Positions 5,888-15,200 of a DNA stretch of 64,000 nt are shown here, piece by piece. Below the pieces are notes generated by a model. It did not search any database and was not told the DNA's origin. It saw only the letters and a program-made list of their open reading frames with translations. The position numbers and the translations under genes are program-made. Numbering within the stretch: position 1 is the stretch's first letter; every line of letters starts with the position of its first letter. The DNA is from Paludibacteraceae bacterium (lineage in GTDB: Bacteria; Bacteroidota; Bacteroidia; Bacteroidales; Paludibacteraceae): assembly GCA_017478225.1 (NCBI GenBank), contig JAFVDX010000001.1, positions 1 to 64,000 of the forward strand. Direction: 5' to 3'.

Positions 5888-8752
5888 ATGCGAGAGAAGA
5901 GGTTGTTGATAGTAGTTTTGTTAGCGGTTATGCAATCGTTAGGGATGTGTGTGTTGGGTGTTGAGCGTGGTGTGGAAGTGAGTGGGAAGGTTGTGGATGG
6001 TGCGACGGGTGAGGGTTTGGAGATGGTAGCGGTTCGTTTGTTTAGTTACGGTGGAACGGATTCGACGCTTGTTGGTGGTTGTCAGACGGATGTAGAGGGG
6101 CGGTTTAGGTTGTTGAATGTAGGTGTGGGGAGTTATAGGCTGTATGTGTCGTCGTTGGGTTATAAGGAGAAGGTATTGCAGTTGCGAGTTGGTGAGAAGG
6201 GAAAGGATATGGGTGTTGTGAAGTTGGATGAGGAGGTGGAGGTATTAAGTGAGGTGGTAGTGAGTGGTCATGCTGCAGAGATGACGGTTAAGGGTGATAC
6301 TTTGGAGTATAACACGGCGGCATACGATGTGGGTGAGGGAGCGGTAGTGGAGGATTTGTTGAAGAAGATGTCGGGTGTGGAGGTGGACAAGGACGGGAAG
6401 GTGACGGTGAATGGTGAGCAGGTGACGGGAATCAGGGTAGATGGAAAGAAGTTTTTCGGCGATGATGTACAGTCGGCGACGAAGAATATCCCTGCGGATA
6501 TGATAGATAAGGTTCAGGTTATAGATGAGAAGTCAGAGATGTCGAAGTTGACGGGTTTTGATGATGATGATGGTGAGCGTATTATCAATTTGAAGTTGAA
6601 GGAGAACAAGAAGAAGGGTTTGTTTGGTAATTTTTCGTTGGGTGCGGGTGCGGATATGGTGGCAGATAATGGGAAGTGGTTTGGTTATAACAAGCGTTTT
6701 ATGTCGGAGGATTGGCGTTATAATGGTGGTTTGTTTATGAATATAATGTCTGGTGAGAGTCAGACGACGATAATAGGTGGTGGAAATAACACGAATGAGT
6801 TGCGTACGGGTCGTGGTCGTGGTGGAATGAGCGGGAGTGGTAGTGGAATAACATGGCAGGAGAATATAGGTGTGAACACGAATATAGCGGGAAGAGGCGG
6901 TTGGATGTATGGTGGAGATGTGAGTATGACACATTTATATAATGACACTCGTACGAAAGGTGAGAAGGAGGAGTGGACTGATGAGTACAGGTATAAGCAG
7001 AATGATTCGGTGATGAAGGAATCGAGGAGTTGGGATGTGAGGGGTCGTTTGGAATTTGAGTGGAAGATAGACAGTATGAATTCGTTGACGATAAAGCCAG
7101 AGATAAGTTATACGAATTTGTTGAGTGGTAGTTATAAGGAGTATGATTATTATAGGGACAGTGTAAGGACGACTCGTGGTAGTCAGCGTAATGATGGGAA
7201 GAGCAGAGATATAGGAGGTCAGTTGAAGTTGATATATAATCATAAGTTTTGGAAGCGTGGTCGGACATTGACATTGCGTGGTAGTGTGAATATAGATAAT
7301 GTTAGGAGTGAGGGGCGAAATGTTTCGAATAATTGGACGGTTGATGGCGCGCGTAATGTGGATCAGTGGACGGACAAGGATCAGAGTAATTTGAGTTATG
7401 AGTTGCGTGGGTCGTATGTGGAGCCGATATGGAAGACGAGTCATTTTATAGAGACGGCATTGAGTTATAGTCAGAGTAACAGGTGGTCGGATAAGGAGCA
7501 GTATGCGGATAGTGCGAGGAAGGTATTGGATGTAGATTATAGTAACAAGTTGAAGAATATATATTTGAGTGAGTCGTTGGAGTTGAATTACAAGTGGGTA
7601 GAGAAGTTATTTGAATTGATGGCTGGTGTGAAGGTGAATCCTTCTCAGACTTTATCTCGTACGATATATGGTAGTGGTGAGGTTAGTAGTCGTAATAATT
7701 ATGTATGGAATTTTTCTCCGAACATGAGTTTTAAGTATAAGATGGGTAAGAAGAATTTTGTTCGTTTGCAGTATCGTGGTGTGAGCAGTCAGCCGTCGAT
7801 AAGTCAGATGGAGCCAGTTAGAGACAATTCGAATGCGATGAGTGAGACGGTAGGAAATTTGGGTTTGTTGCCGTCGTTTAAGCATAGTTTGCGTTTGATG
7901 TATTCGAAGTTTAATGAGGATCGTTTTTCGAGTATGATGGCAGGTATTCGTGGAGAGTTGACGAAGGATGCGTTGGTGGGAAATAGTATATATGATGAGA
8001 CGGGTAAGTTGTATCAGCAGACGGTGAATGCTGTTGCTCTACCCTACTCTGTGAATGGTGATTTGATGTATAACACTCCGTTTTATAATAAGATGTTTCA
8101 GTTTAACACTCGTACGGCGATAGGTTATAGTAGGCGTATATCATACATATTGCGTGAGAAGAGTGTGGATGAGATAGAGTCGATGATAGCGTCGGAGAGT
8201 TGGTTGCGTGGAGAGGAGAGCAAGACCGGTAACATGCGTTTGAGTGAGGATTTGAGTTTGCGGTTTACCCATAAGATAGTGGATATAGGTTTGAAGGGGA
8301 GTGTGAGTTATTCTCGTACATGGAATAACTTGAGTGAGTTGAGCAGAAAGAATGTGTTAGATTGGTCTGTGACGGGTGATTTGGCATTACATTTGCCGAA
8401 GGGATGGGAGATAAAGAGTGATATAGGCTATACGGACAGGTTGGGTTATGGGAAGGAATTAGGTGATTTGAGTGAGGTGATGTGGAATATGTCGTTGAGC
8501 AAGAGTTGGGGTAATGGTACATTGATGCTGAAGGCATACGATTTGTTGAATGAGAAGAAGAATGTGGTAGAGACGGTAGGAGAGAATTATGTGGAGTATA
8601 AGCGTTATAATACATTGCCGACATATTTTATGTTGACATTTACATATAAGTTGAATAAGATGGGTGATTTGAAGGCGAAGGGAAAGGCAGGTAGGATGCA
8701 GGAGATGTTGGAGGGTGGAGATAGAGTTGAGGGTATGCCGCCGAGGATGTAG
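5888..8752 (+). CDS. TonB-receptor-like outer-membrane beta-barrel protein
   Basis: A 954-residue outer-membrane protein. It has a signal peptide (to about residue 25), then a carboxypeptidase-regulatory-like beta-sandwich (about 30-115, GKVVDGATGEGLEMVAVRLF). A plug-like domain follows, with VEDLLKKMSGVEVDKDG and GEQVTGIRVDGKKFFGDD (about 155-195). The remainder is a large beta-barrel. This matches the Bacteroidota outer-membrane beta-barrel family related to TonB-dependent receptors; the ligand is unknown. No SusD partner is adjacent, which argues against a standard glycan-uptake locus. Codon use is extremely G-rich and C-poor. The neighbouring 8,823 gene shares the same N-terminal domain type. 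Confidence 0.85.
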   Translation: MREKRLLIVVLLAVMQSLGMCVLGVERGVEVSGKVVDGATGEGLEMVAVRLFSYGGTDSTLVGGCQTDVEGRFRLLNVGVGSYRLYVSSLGYKEKVLQLRVGEKGKDMGVVKLDEEVEVLSEVVVSGHAAEMTVKGDTLEYNTAAYDVGEGAVVEDLLKKMSGVEVDKDGKVTVNGEQVTGIRVDGKKFFGDDVQSATKNIPADMIDKVQVIDEKSEMSKLTGFDDDDGERIINLKLKENKKKGLFGNFSLGAGADMVADNGKWFGYNKRFMSEDWRYNGGLFMNIMSGESQTTIIGGGNNTNELRTGRGRGGMSGSGSGITWQENIGVNTNIAGRGGWMYGGDVSMTHLYNDTRTKGEKEEWTDEYRYKQNDSVMKESRSWDVRGRLEFEWKIDSMNSLTIKPEISYTNLLSGSYKEYDYYRDSVRTTRGSQRNDGKSRDIGGQLKLIYNHKFWKRGRTLTLRGSVNIDNVRSEGRNVSNNWTVDGARNVDQWTDKDQSNLSYELRGSYVEPIWKTSHFIETALSYSQSNRWSDKEQYADSARKVLDVDYSNKLKNIYLSESLELNYKWVEKLFELMAGVKVNPSQTLSRTIYGSGEVSSRNNYVWNFSPNMSFKYKMGKKNFVRLQYRGVSSQPSISQMEPVRDNSNAMSETVGNLGLLPSFKHSLRLMYSKFNEDRFSSMMAGIRGELTKDALVGNSIYDETGKLYQQTVNAVALPYSVNGDLMYNTPFYNKMFQFNTRTAIGYSRRISYILREKSVDEIESMIASESWLRGEESKTGNMRLSEDLSLRFTHKIVDIGLKGSVSYSRTWNNLSELSRKNVLDWSVTGDLALHLPKGWEIKSDIGYTDRLGYGKELGDLSEVMWNMSLSKSWGNGTLMLKAYDLLNEKKNVVETVGENYVEYKRYNTLPTYFMLTFTYKLNKMGDLKAKGKAGRMQEMLEGGDRVEGMPPRM

Positions 8753-8754
8753 GG

Positions 8755-8820
8755 GGGGGATTAGAGGGAATAGATAGACTAGAGAGACTAGAGAGACTAG
8801 AGAATTTAGAAACATTAGAG
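8755..8820. repeat. 9-bp array (GACTAGAGA)
   Basis: Three exact GACTAGAGA units are flanked by diverged units (GATTAGAGG-like, ATTTAGAAA, CATTAGAGA). It fills the 70-base spacer between the two plus-strand envelope genes. Confidence 0.88.
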
Positions 8821-8822
8821 AT

Positions 8823-10076
8823 ATGAGAAAGAAATTATTAGGCATATTGTTATGCGTGTTGTTAGGCGGCATAGCGTGTGAGTTGCGTGGTGAGAGTTAC
8901 GTAGGTAGGGTTGTGGATGAGCGTGGTGAGGGGATAGGTTTTGCGACGGTTTATTTGTCGGCGATACCAGAGATAGGTACTGCGACGAATAATGATGGTT
9001 GGTTTGAGTTGACATGTCATGTTCATGAGACTTCGGAGGTGATAGTGTCGTTTATAGGTTATGAGAAGGCAGTGGTGACGATAGGTGATTTGGCGAGTAG
9101 GGATAGTATGACGATAGTATTGAAGGAGCAGCCGATAGCGTTGCAGGAGATGGTGGTAGAGGGTAAGTCGAGTAAGAAGAAGAACAGGCGTAAGGAGATG
9201 TCCAGATTGCTATATGAGGTATATAACAGGATGGAGTATGATTTTTCGGATGATAACACTCGTTATAAGATAGTGAGTGATGTAAGGATGGATGCAGAGG
9301 GTAGTCCTTGGGGGATGGAGCAGATGATAGCGGAGGTGGTAGTGATGCCTGCTCGGCGGTCGGATGGCAGGGATTCGTTGCAATTTTCGGGAAAGCATTG
9401 TAAGAGGTTTTTTGACAAGTCGATTCGTGCTCGTGCGAATGATATATATGAGAGTGGAGAGTTAGCGGAGAAGGAGTTGCGTGCAGCGAGTGAGGTGGAT
9501 TCGGGAGTAGTAGTACATAAGGCATTGTGGGGGATGGGTAATATAAAGTATGATTTCAGGAAGTTTATGAGTGATGTGAAGCATTGGACGGTGACGACGG
9601 AGAATGATGGTGAGACGGTATTGACTCATAGGGAGAAGCATAATTATTTAGGTTTGTTTAAGTTTGAGATAAAGCGTCATTATATATTGGATAGTGAGAC
9701 TTATAGTGTGAAGCGTTTTTCGGAGGAGGGAGAGGCGAGTGTGAGTATTCCGTTTGGTTATAAGGTGAAGGGTGTGTATTTGGATATGTTGAATTTGCTG
9801 AATATGGATCAGGATAGGATTGAGAAGTTTCGGATTCGTCGTGGAAATGGTAAGGTGAGTTTGAACACGATATATGAGCGTGGTGAAGATGGTAAGATAT
9901 ATGTGAAGGAGAAGAATTTGGTAGCGGATGTGAAGATAACGAGTACGAAGAAGCAAGATATCCCGTTGAATGTGAGGGCGACTCAGCGTGCGACCTGGCG
10001 CAAGACGGGTGTGGAGCCGATGAAGTCGGGTGAGATTACTCGTAGAGTGAAGAGGGAGGTAGTAGAGGTGTATTGA
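8823..10076 (+). CDS. Exported protein with carboxypeptidase-regulatory-like domain
   Basis: A 417-residue protein with a signal peptide (about 1-23) followed by a carboxypeptidase-regulatory-like domain (about 25-105, VGRVVDERGEGIGFATVYLS). This domain type is common at the N-terminus of Bacteroidota envelope proteins. The remaining 300 residues resemble Bacteroidota hypothetical envelope proteins, with no enzymatic motif I can name. It is 70 bases downstream of the receptor-like gene and probably co-transcribed, so the two may act together at the cell surface. Codon use has the same strong G bias. Confidence 0.7.
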   Translation: MRKKLLGILLCVLLGGIACELRGESYVGRVVDERGEGIGFATVYLSAIPEIGTATNNDGWFELTCHVHETSEVIVSFIGYEKAVVTIGDLASRDSMTIVLKEQPIALQEMVVEGKSSKKKNRRKEMSRLLYEVYNRMEYDFSDDNTRYKIVSDVRMDAEGSPWGMEQMIAEVVVMPARRSDGRDSLQFSGKHCKRFFDKSIRARANDIYESGELAEKELRAASEVDSGVVVHKALWGMGNIKYDFRKFMSDVKHWTVTTENDGETVLTHREKHNYLGLFKFEIKRHYILDSETYSVKRFSEEGEASVSIPFGYKVKGVYLDMLNLLNMDQDRIEKFRIRRGNGKVSLNTIYERGEDGKIYVKEKNLVADVKITSTKKQDIPLNVRATQRATWRKTGVEPMKSGEITRRVKREVVEVY

Positions 10077-10077
10077 G

Positions 10078-10112
10078 GGATTAAAGGTTAAGGGTTAAGG
10101 GTTAAAGGTTAA
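10078..10112. repeat. 7-bp tandem repeat (GGTTAAG/A)
   Basis: About five heptamers of GGTTAAG or GGTTAAA directly follow the stop of the upstream gene. A related heptamer array lies at 26,530-26,622. Confidence 0.8.
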
Positions 10113-10250
10113 AGGCTTTAGACCGCTGCGCTGACTTAGAGGACTTAGAGGCTGCGCATGATTTAGTGGGCTGCGCATGATTTAGTGGGCTGCGCGTGAT
10201 TTAGAGGATGCGCATGATTTAGAGGGCTGCGCATGATTTAGAGGATATAG
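10113..10250. repeat. TTAGA array with repeated GCTGCGCATGATTTAG module
   Basis: It starts with the module CCGCTGCGCTGACTTAGAGG and two TTAGA units. Five copies of a 17-20-base unit then follow, consensus GGCTGCGCATGATTTAGNGG. This is the most complex array in the window. Confidence 0.9.
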
Positions 10251-10723
10251 AAAAATGTGCTGAGAGGTGCATTTTTTTATTTTGTGGGTTTAATAGAAAG
10301 TAGTCAAATAGTTAGGGTGCGAATGGCATAAAAAGTGGTATTACTCAAAATCAGAGAGTTAAAGGCGAGAGATATTGTAATTGGCTGGTTTTTAGGCGAT
10401 TGAGTTAAACTATTGAAAATAAAAAAGATAGTAAAAAGGGTAAAAAAATTTGTTTTTGGGGTGTTGTGTATGTAAAAAAAATGTTAGAAATTTGCAAGCG
10501 AAAGGATGACTCACTATGGGATATGTTAAACCGCTAAGATTGAGTAGTTTTTCATTTTCTCAGGTCAAGGTGAGGCATTTTTTTAGCGAAATTTGGTGAA
10601 CAATTATCGTACGAATGCACAGGAAGTGAATTATAATTTCTTTTATGTGTGAGAGTATATGAGTTAAGAAGTGAATAAAACGATATATAGAAAAGACAAC
10701 AGATAGAAAGTGAAGATATACTG
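10251..10723. promoter_or_regulatory. AT-rich spacer upstream of dnaA
   Basis: No gene was found in this 473-base stretch. It contains an A/T-rich run at about 10,395-10,495, including TAGAAATTTGC (10,485-10,495), which resembles a -7 element but has a poorly spaced -33. No TTATCCACA-type DnaA box was found, so I do not call an origin. It probably holds the dnaA promoter. Confidence 0.4.
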
Positions 10724-12109
10724 ATGAATCAGATGGAGACATATTGGCAGGAGTGTTTGCAGATCTTGAGGGATAATCTCTCGGGAAGTGCGTATAGGAC
10801 ATGGTTTGAGCCGATTGTTCCATTGGAGTATGAGAACAAGGTATTGGTATTGCAGGTGAAGAGTCAGTATGTAGTGGAGTATATAGAGGAGAATTACATA
10901 GACTTGTTGGGTAAGGTATTGGTGCGTGTATTTGGTAGGGGGATACGATTGGAGTATAGGGTATTGATAGACAGCAGGTCAGGTGCGGGTTCGACGATAC
11001 CGAGTGAGGGTGTGGAGCAGTTGCCGAAGCGTAGTTTGACTGGTGAGCGTTATGAGATAAGGCGTGAGGTAGGTGTGTCGGATTTGGATAGTCAGTTGAA
11101 TAGTCAGTTGACATTTGGTAATTTTGTGGAGGGGGAATGCAACAAGTTGTCGAGGACTGCTGGTGTGACGATAGCGACGAGTCCCGGTAAGACGATATTT
11201 AACCCGTTGTTTATATTTGGTGGGAGTGGAGTTGGCAAGACTCACCTACTGAATGCGATAGGTAACATGATAAAGCAGGAGCATCCTGGGAAGCGTGTGT
11301 TGTATGTAAGTGCGAACACATTTATGGTTCAGTATCAGGATGCGGTAGTGAATAATAAGGTGAATGATTTTGTGAATTTTTATCAGACTGTGGATGTATT
11401 GTTGGTGGATGATATACAATATTGGGCAGATAAGAAGGGTACGCAGAATACATTTTTCTTTATCTTTAATCATTTGCATCAGTCAGGTAAGCAGTTGGTA
11501 TTGACGAGTGACAAGTCGCCTGTAGAATTGAAGGGTTTGGAGGATAGGTTGATTACTCGTTTTAAGTGGGGTTTGCTTGCAGAGATAAAGAAGCCGGATT
11601 TTCAGTTAAGAAAAGACATATTGAAGAGCCGTATATATCATGATGGTTTGGATATAAGCGAAGATATCATCAATTATATAGCAGAGAATGTACGGGATAA
11701 CATACGGGATTTGGAGGGTGTGTTGGCGTCGTTGTTGGCCCATTCGACCTTAGCGAATCAGCAGATAAACATGGAGTTGACGGAGCAGATTGTGTCTCGT
11801 ATAGTGGAGTTGAAGAGTCCTGATATGACATTGGATCATATAACTGAGGTGGTATGTGAGCATTTTGGGATAGATGCCAAGCAGTTGTATGCTCAGTCGC
11901 GTAAGCGTGAGATTGCTCAGGCTCGTCAGGTAGCGATGTATATGGCTAAGAAGTTGACGGAGTGTCCATTGGTGGAGATAGGCAAGAAGATGGGTGGTAG
12001 GAATCATGCGACGGTATTGCATGCGATAAGGACTGTGACGGAGCAGATAGAGTATGACGCATTCTTGCGGCGTTCGGTGAAGCAGATAGAGAATCAGTTG
12101 ATGAATTAG
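10724..12109 (+). CDS. dnaA: Chromosomal replication initiator protein DnaA
   Basis: AAA+ protein that binds DnaA boxes at oriC and melts the origin. All four domains are visible in 461 residues: N-terminal interaction domain (about 1-80), short linker, AAA+ core with Walker A GGSGVGKTH (about 166-174) and Walker B VLLVDDIQY, and C-terminal helix-turn-helix ending in GGRNHATVLHA, the DnaA-box-binding signature. The ATG at 10,724 gives a normal N-terminus. The gene stands alone with its own terminator. Codon use is strongly G-biased. Confidence 0.97.
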   Translation: MNQMETYWQECLQILRDNLSGSAYRTWFEPIVPLEYENKVLVLQVKSQYVVEYIEENYIDLLGKVLVRVFGRGIRLEYRVLIDSRSGAGSTIPSEGVEQLPKRSLTGERYEIRREVGVSDLDSQLNSQLTFGNFVEGECNKLSRTAGVTIATSPGKTIFNPLFIFGGSGVGKTHLLNAIGNMIKQEHPGKRVLYVSANTFMVQYQDAVVNNKVNDFVNFYQTVDVLLVDDIQYWADKKGTQNTFFFIFNHLHQSGKQLVLTSDKSPVELKGLEDRLITRFKWGLLAEIKKPDFQLRKDILKSRIYHDGLDISEDIINYIAENVRDNIRDLEGVLASLLAHSTLANQQINMELTEQIVSRIVELKSPDMTLDHITEVVCEHFGIDAKQLYAQSRKREIAQARQVAMYMAKKLTECPLVEIGKKMGGRNHATVLHAIRTVTEQIEYDAFLRRSVKQIENQLMN

Positions 12110-12200
12110 GGGGATTTAGAGGGCTTAGAACGCTGCGCTGATTTAGAGGATTTAGAGGCTGCGCTGATTTAGAGGACTTAGAGAATTAAGAGAACTTAGA
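12110..12200. repeat. 9-bp TTAGA array downstream of dnaA
   Basis: About ten units of NNNYTTAGA with two copies of the GCTGCGCTGATTTAGAGG module (about 12,132 and 12,155). It lies between the dnaA stop and its terminator, so it would be transcribed. Confidence 0.9.
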
Positions 12201-12203
12201 TAT

Positions 12204-12239
12204 AAAAAAGAATAGAGGCATGAGCCTCTATTCTTTTTT
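12204..12239. terminator. Bidirectional terminator between dnaA and the T9SS cargo gene
   Basis: A perfect 16-bp stem (12,204-12,219 with 12,224-12,239), loop ATGA, is flanked by A6 and T6, so it can act for both convergent genes. Confidence 0.92.
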
Positions 12240-12246
12240 GGTATTT

Positions 12247-12277
12247 ACCAAACTCATTATTTGATAATGAGTTTGGT
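12247..12277. other. Hairpin spanning the stop codon of the T9SS cargo gene
   Basis: A perfect 14-bp inverted repeat (12,247-12,260 with 12,264-12,277), loop TTG, covers the last six codons and stop of the minus-strand gene. It has no T-run of its own. It may protect the mRNA 3' end or assist the adjacent terminator. Confidence 0.7.
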
Positions 12278-15200
12278 GGTGTTATTATTGATTTTGAGGA
12301 TATAGAGTCCTGTATGTGTAACTTGGAAATGTGCCTCTTGTGAGTTGGTGTTTTGTATGATTCTGCCGGTTGCGTCGTAGAGGCTGATAGATTGTGTGTT
12401 GTTGGTTATGACGGTGATATTGTTGCCATCGATGAGAATTTGTGCGTTATCAACAAGGACAGTTTCCACAGCGTTGTCTTCAGCAATAAATTCGGCTGTA
12501 TAGTCGAGGTTATTGTCGAGTGTGAGAGTGATTTTCTCTTTGGTTTCTCCTTCGCTCCATTTAGAGAAGAGGTAACCTTGGTTAGCGACTGCTTCGAGGG
12601 TGATTTCGGTTCCTTCGAAGTCTTCGTAGGAGTCGGCTTCTTTACCATTGATTTTTACGATACCGCTGTTTTTAGGTGTTACATCGACAGTGATTTTATA
12701 TTTTTTAGCGTCGGTGAATTTAGCGGTGAGAGTGACATCTTTGGTTACTTTATAGTTGCGCGGATTATCTTCGTTATGGTCGGACCATTCGGAGAATTTC
12801 TTACCTTGGTCGGGTGTTGCTTCGAGTGTGACGGTAGCGCCTTCCGGGTAGTTGCCACTGACGCTTTCGTTGACGGATCCGCCTTCGGATGTTTTAACGA
12901 TGAGAGTGTAGTATTTCTCGGCGGGTGTGATGAGAGTGAATGTTCCGCCGTATGAAGATGATATGCAGAAGAGTTCGCCTTTGCTATTTTTCTCCATGAA
13001 TTGTACGCTCCAGTTGGTATATCCTGCTGTTTTGAAGGTATATGTATAAGGCGACTTAACATTTTTGAGTTGGAAAGTCTCTTCTTGGTTGATTAGGATA
13101 TTGTACTGGTCGGGGTCAACGCTTGATTTCCAAGAGAATTTGACGGTCATTTTATCGACTTGTGCATTGTACTCTGTTAAACCATATACATTTTTAGGAT
13201 TGATAGAGATGGTTTTAGTAGCGAGTGCTTCGTCGAGTGTAAATTCTTTGGAGTCGAGTGCAGTTACTTTCCAGTAGATATTGTAGTGATATGAGCGGAA
13301 GTGGTGTGAGTAGGAAGTAGATTTAGTATAGTCGAGGAAGAGCAGGTCGCCGGGTTGGCATGAACTTGAGGTATAGAATCCGATACGATATGAGCCGTGG
13401 TTATTGGGGTCTTCCCATGTGAAGTTAAAGTTCTCGTTGTCGGTAGTAGTTGCTTGCAGGTTAGTGAGAGCGTTGGTGGCTCCGGTGATAGAGAATCCAT
13501 CGCCTTTGTCGGAAGCGGCGAGTGTGTTAGGAATTTTATGCACTGTGATGATCCAGTATTCTACTTGTCGGTCTTGTGTGGAGAAGAACACGGCGTTTGT
13601 GTTGTTGCCTTTGCCTTCGGGGTATATCCATTCTTCTGCGGGTGATTTGCCGTCATTGAATTTAAGATAGATTTCGTAGTAGTATCCTTCAGGCAGTTTT
13701 TCGGGTGCGTCCCATGTGAGTAGTACTCTACCTTCTACAGAGACATCTGCTTTGAGGTTAGTAGGAGTGTAATTATGTTCTTGTTGGTTGCAATCGGTGA
13801 TGAACAAGTCGTGTGATGAAGTAGTAGAATATCTGATTTCTGCGCAGAGGCTGTTGAGTCGCAGGTCGGCGAGATTGGTAGTGGTGTGCGAAGCCAGGGA
13901 TTTGTTTTCGTTGTCGATGATCATGAGGTCGAAGGCAGGGTCCGGTATATCGGTTATAGTGAATGAATACCAGTTGGTGGAACCTTCTTTAGTGCCTTGT
14001 ACGGCTTTTCCTGCGGTGTTGTTATTGCTTTTCCACCAAGCGAATACTCCGTTTTGTGTATCGAATCGGCTATCGTTAGGAATGAGAACTCTGACATTAC
14101 ATTCGTTGATAGTATAGAGTTCTGCAAGGTCGAGATTGACATCTGCAGTACCCATCATGACATTATCTTTGTCGTAGGCATAGACGCGCAGTGTCCAAGT
14201 ACCTTTTTCATCGAGAATATCAGTAGTGAAGGAGTGAGCCCTTTGGTTGCTGCAATCGTTGAAGTAGGAAGTAGAAGGTGATTTAGCGGCGATGAGATAA
14301 CTGTCAGCGTCGGGTACGGCGTCCCAAGTGATGGTGAAGGTATTGTTTTTATTGTCGGTTACTTGGAAGTTTTGTGGTTTATAGATAGTGGGTTCGATAG
14401 ATTCTCCTGCTGCATAAGAAACGGGTGCGCCATAATAATTATTATATTGGTCGAGCGGATAGATTTCGATGGCGGGTGCGGTAGCGGTTGTAGCGTTATC
14501 GGCATACCATGTGACTTCAGATTTTTGTGTATGGAAATATTGTCCGTTGATATAAGCGGAGAAGGCATTGGGTTTATCGGTAGATGTCCATGAATAGGTT
14601 GCCTTACCTGGTGAGGTAGTTACTTTGATATCTTTTGCTCTGTAGTCATGGTCAGGTGCGTTGCAGTCTTCGGCGAGGTACATGGAATAATATCCTGAGC
14701 CGTTGTAGTAGATTTCGTAGCAGCGTTGTGTAGCGGCTTTATTGATATTGACGGGGTAAACATAGGGAATAGAGGGTAAGTTGTAGAAAGAAGTGATTTC
14801 TTGGTCAGAGATAGTGACTTCTGCATTAGTGGTATTCATAGTGATTTCTTTCTCGTACCAATTGCCTTCTTTTTTGTCCATTTTCATACATTCGAAGTAG
14901 TGAGATTCGTCGTAACTATCTCTTGCGCATATATATATATCTTCGCTTGGATATTCGACTCCTGTGGGTACATGTATTCTGAAGGTAGTAGTGCCGACGA
15001 TAGTGGGAGTGAAACTCTCGGTGGAGGTATCGTATGTAATAGGTGTATTTTGGTTGAGTGCGATAACGACGAGCAGGAGAGATTTGCTCTCATTGAGTTG
15101 TGAGTAGTGTTGCCATTGATTGGTAGTTTCATATCCATAGGTGAGCACAGAGAGGTTGTTGTCGAGGTCCATGAGTTGGTAGTAGTAGCGTGTTGCTCCT

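Noticed and set aside
6533..7444. Several minus-strand frames over the receptor gene, rich in Thr, Ile, His and Ser
   Set aside because: They are shadows caused by the codon bias of the plus-strand gene, with no recognisable domain.
10078..10112. Telomere-like GGTTAAG repeats suggesting a linear end
   Set aside because: The run is short, internal, flanked by ordinary genes and one of two heptamer arrays.
10251..10723. oriC beside dnaA
   Set aside because: No DnaA-box cluster was found by eye; A/T richness alone is not enough.
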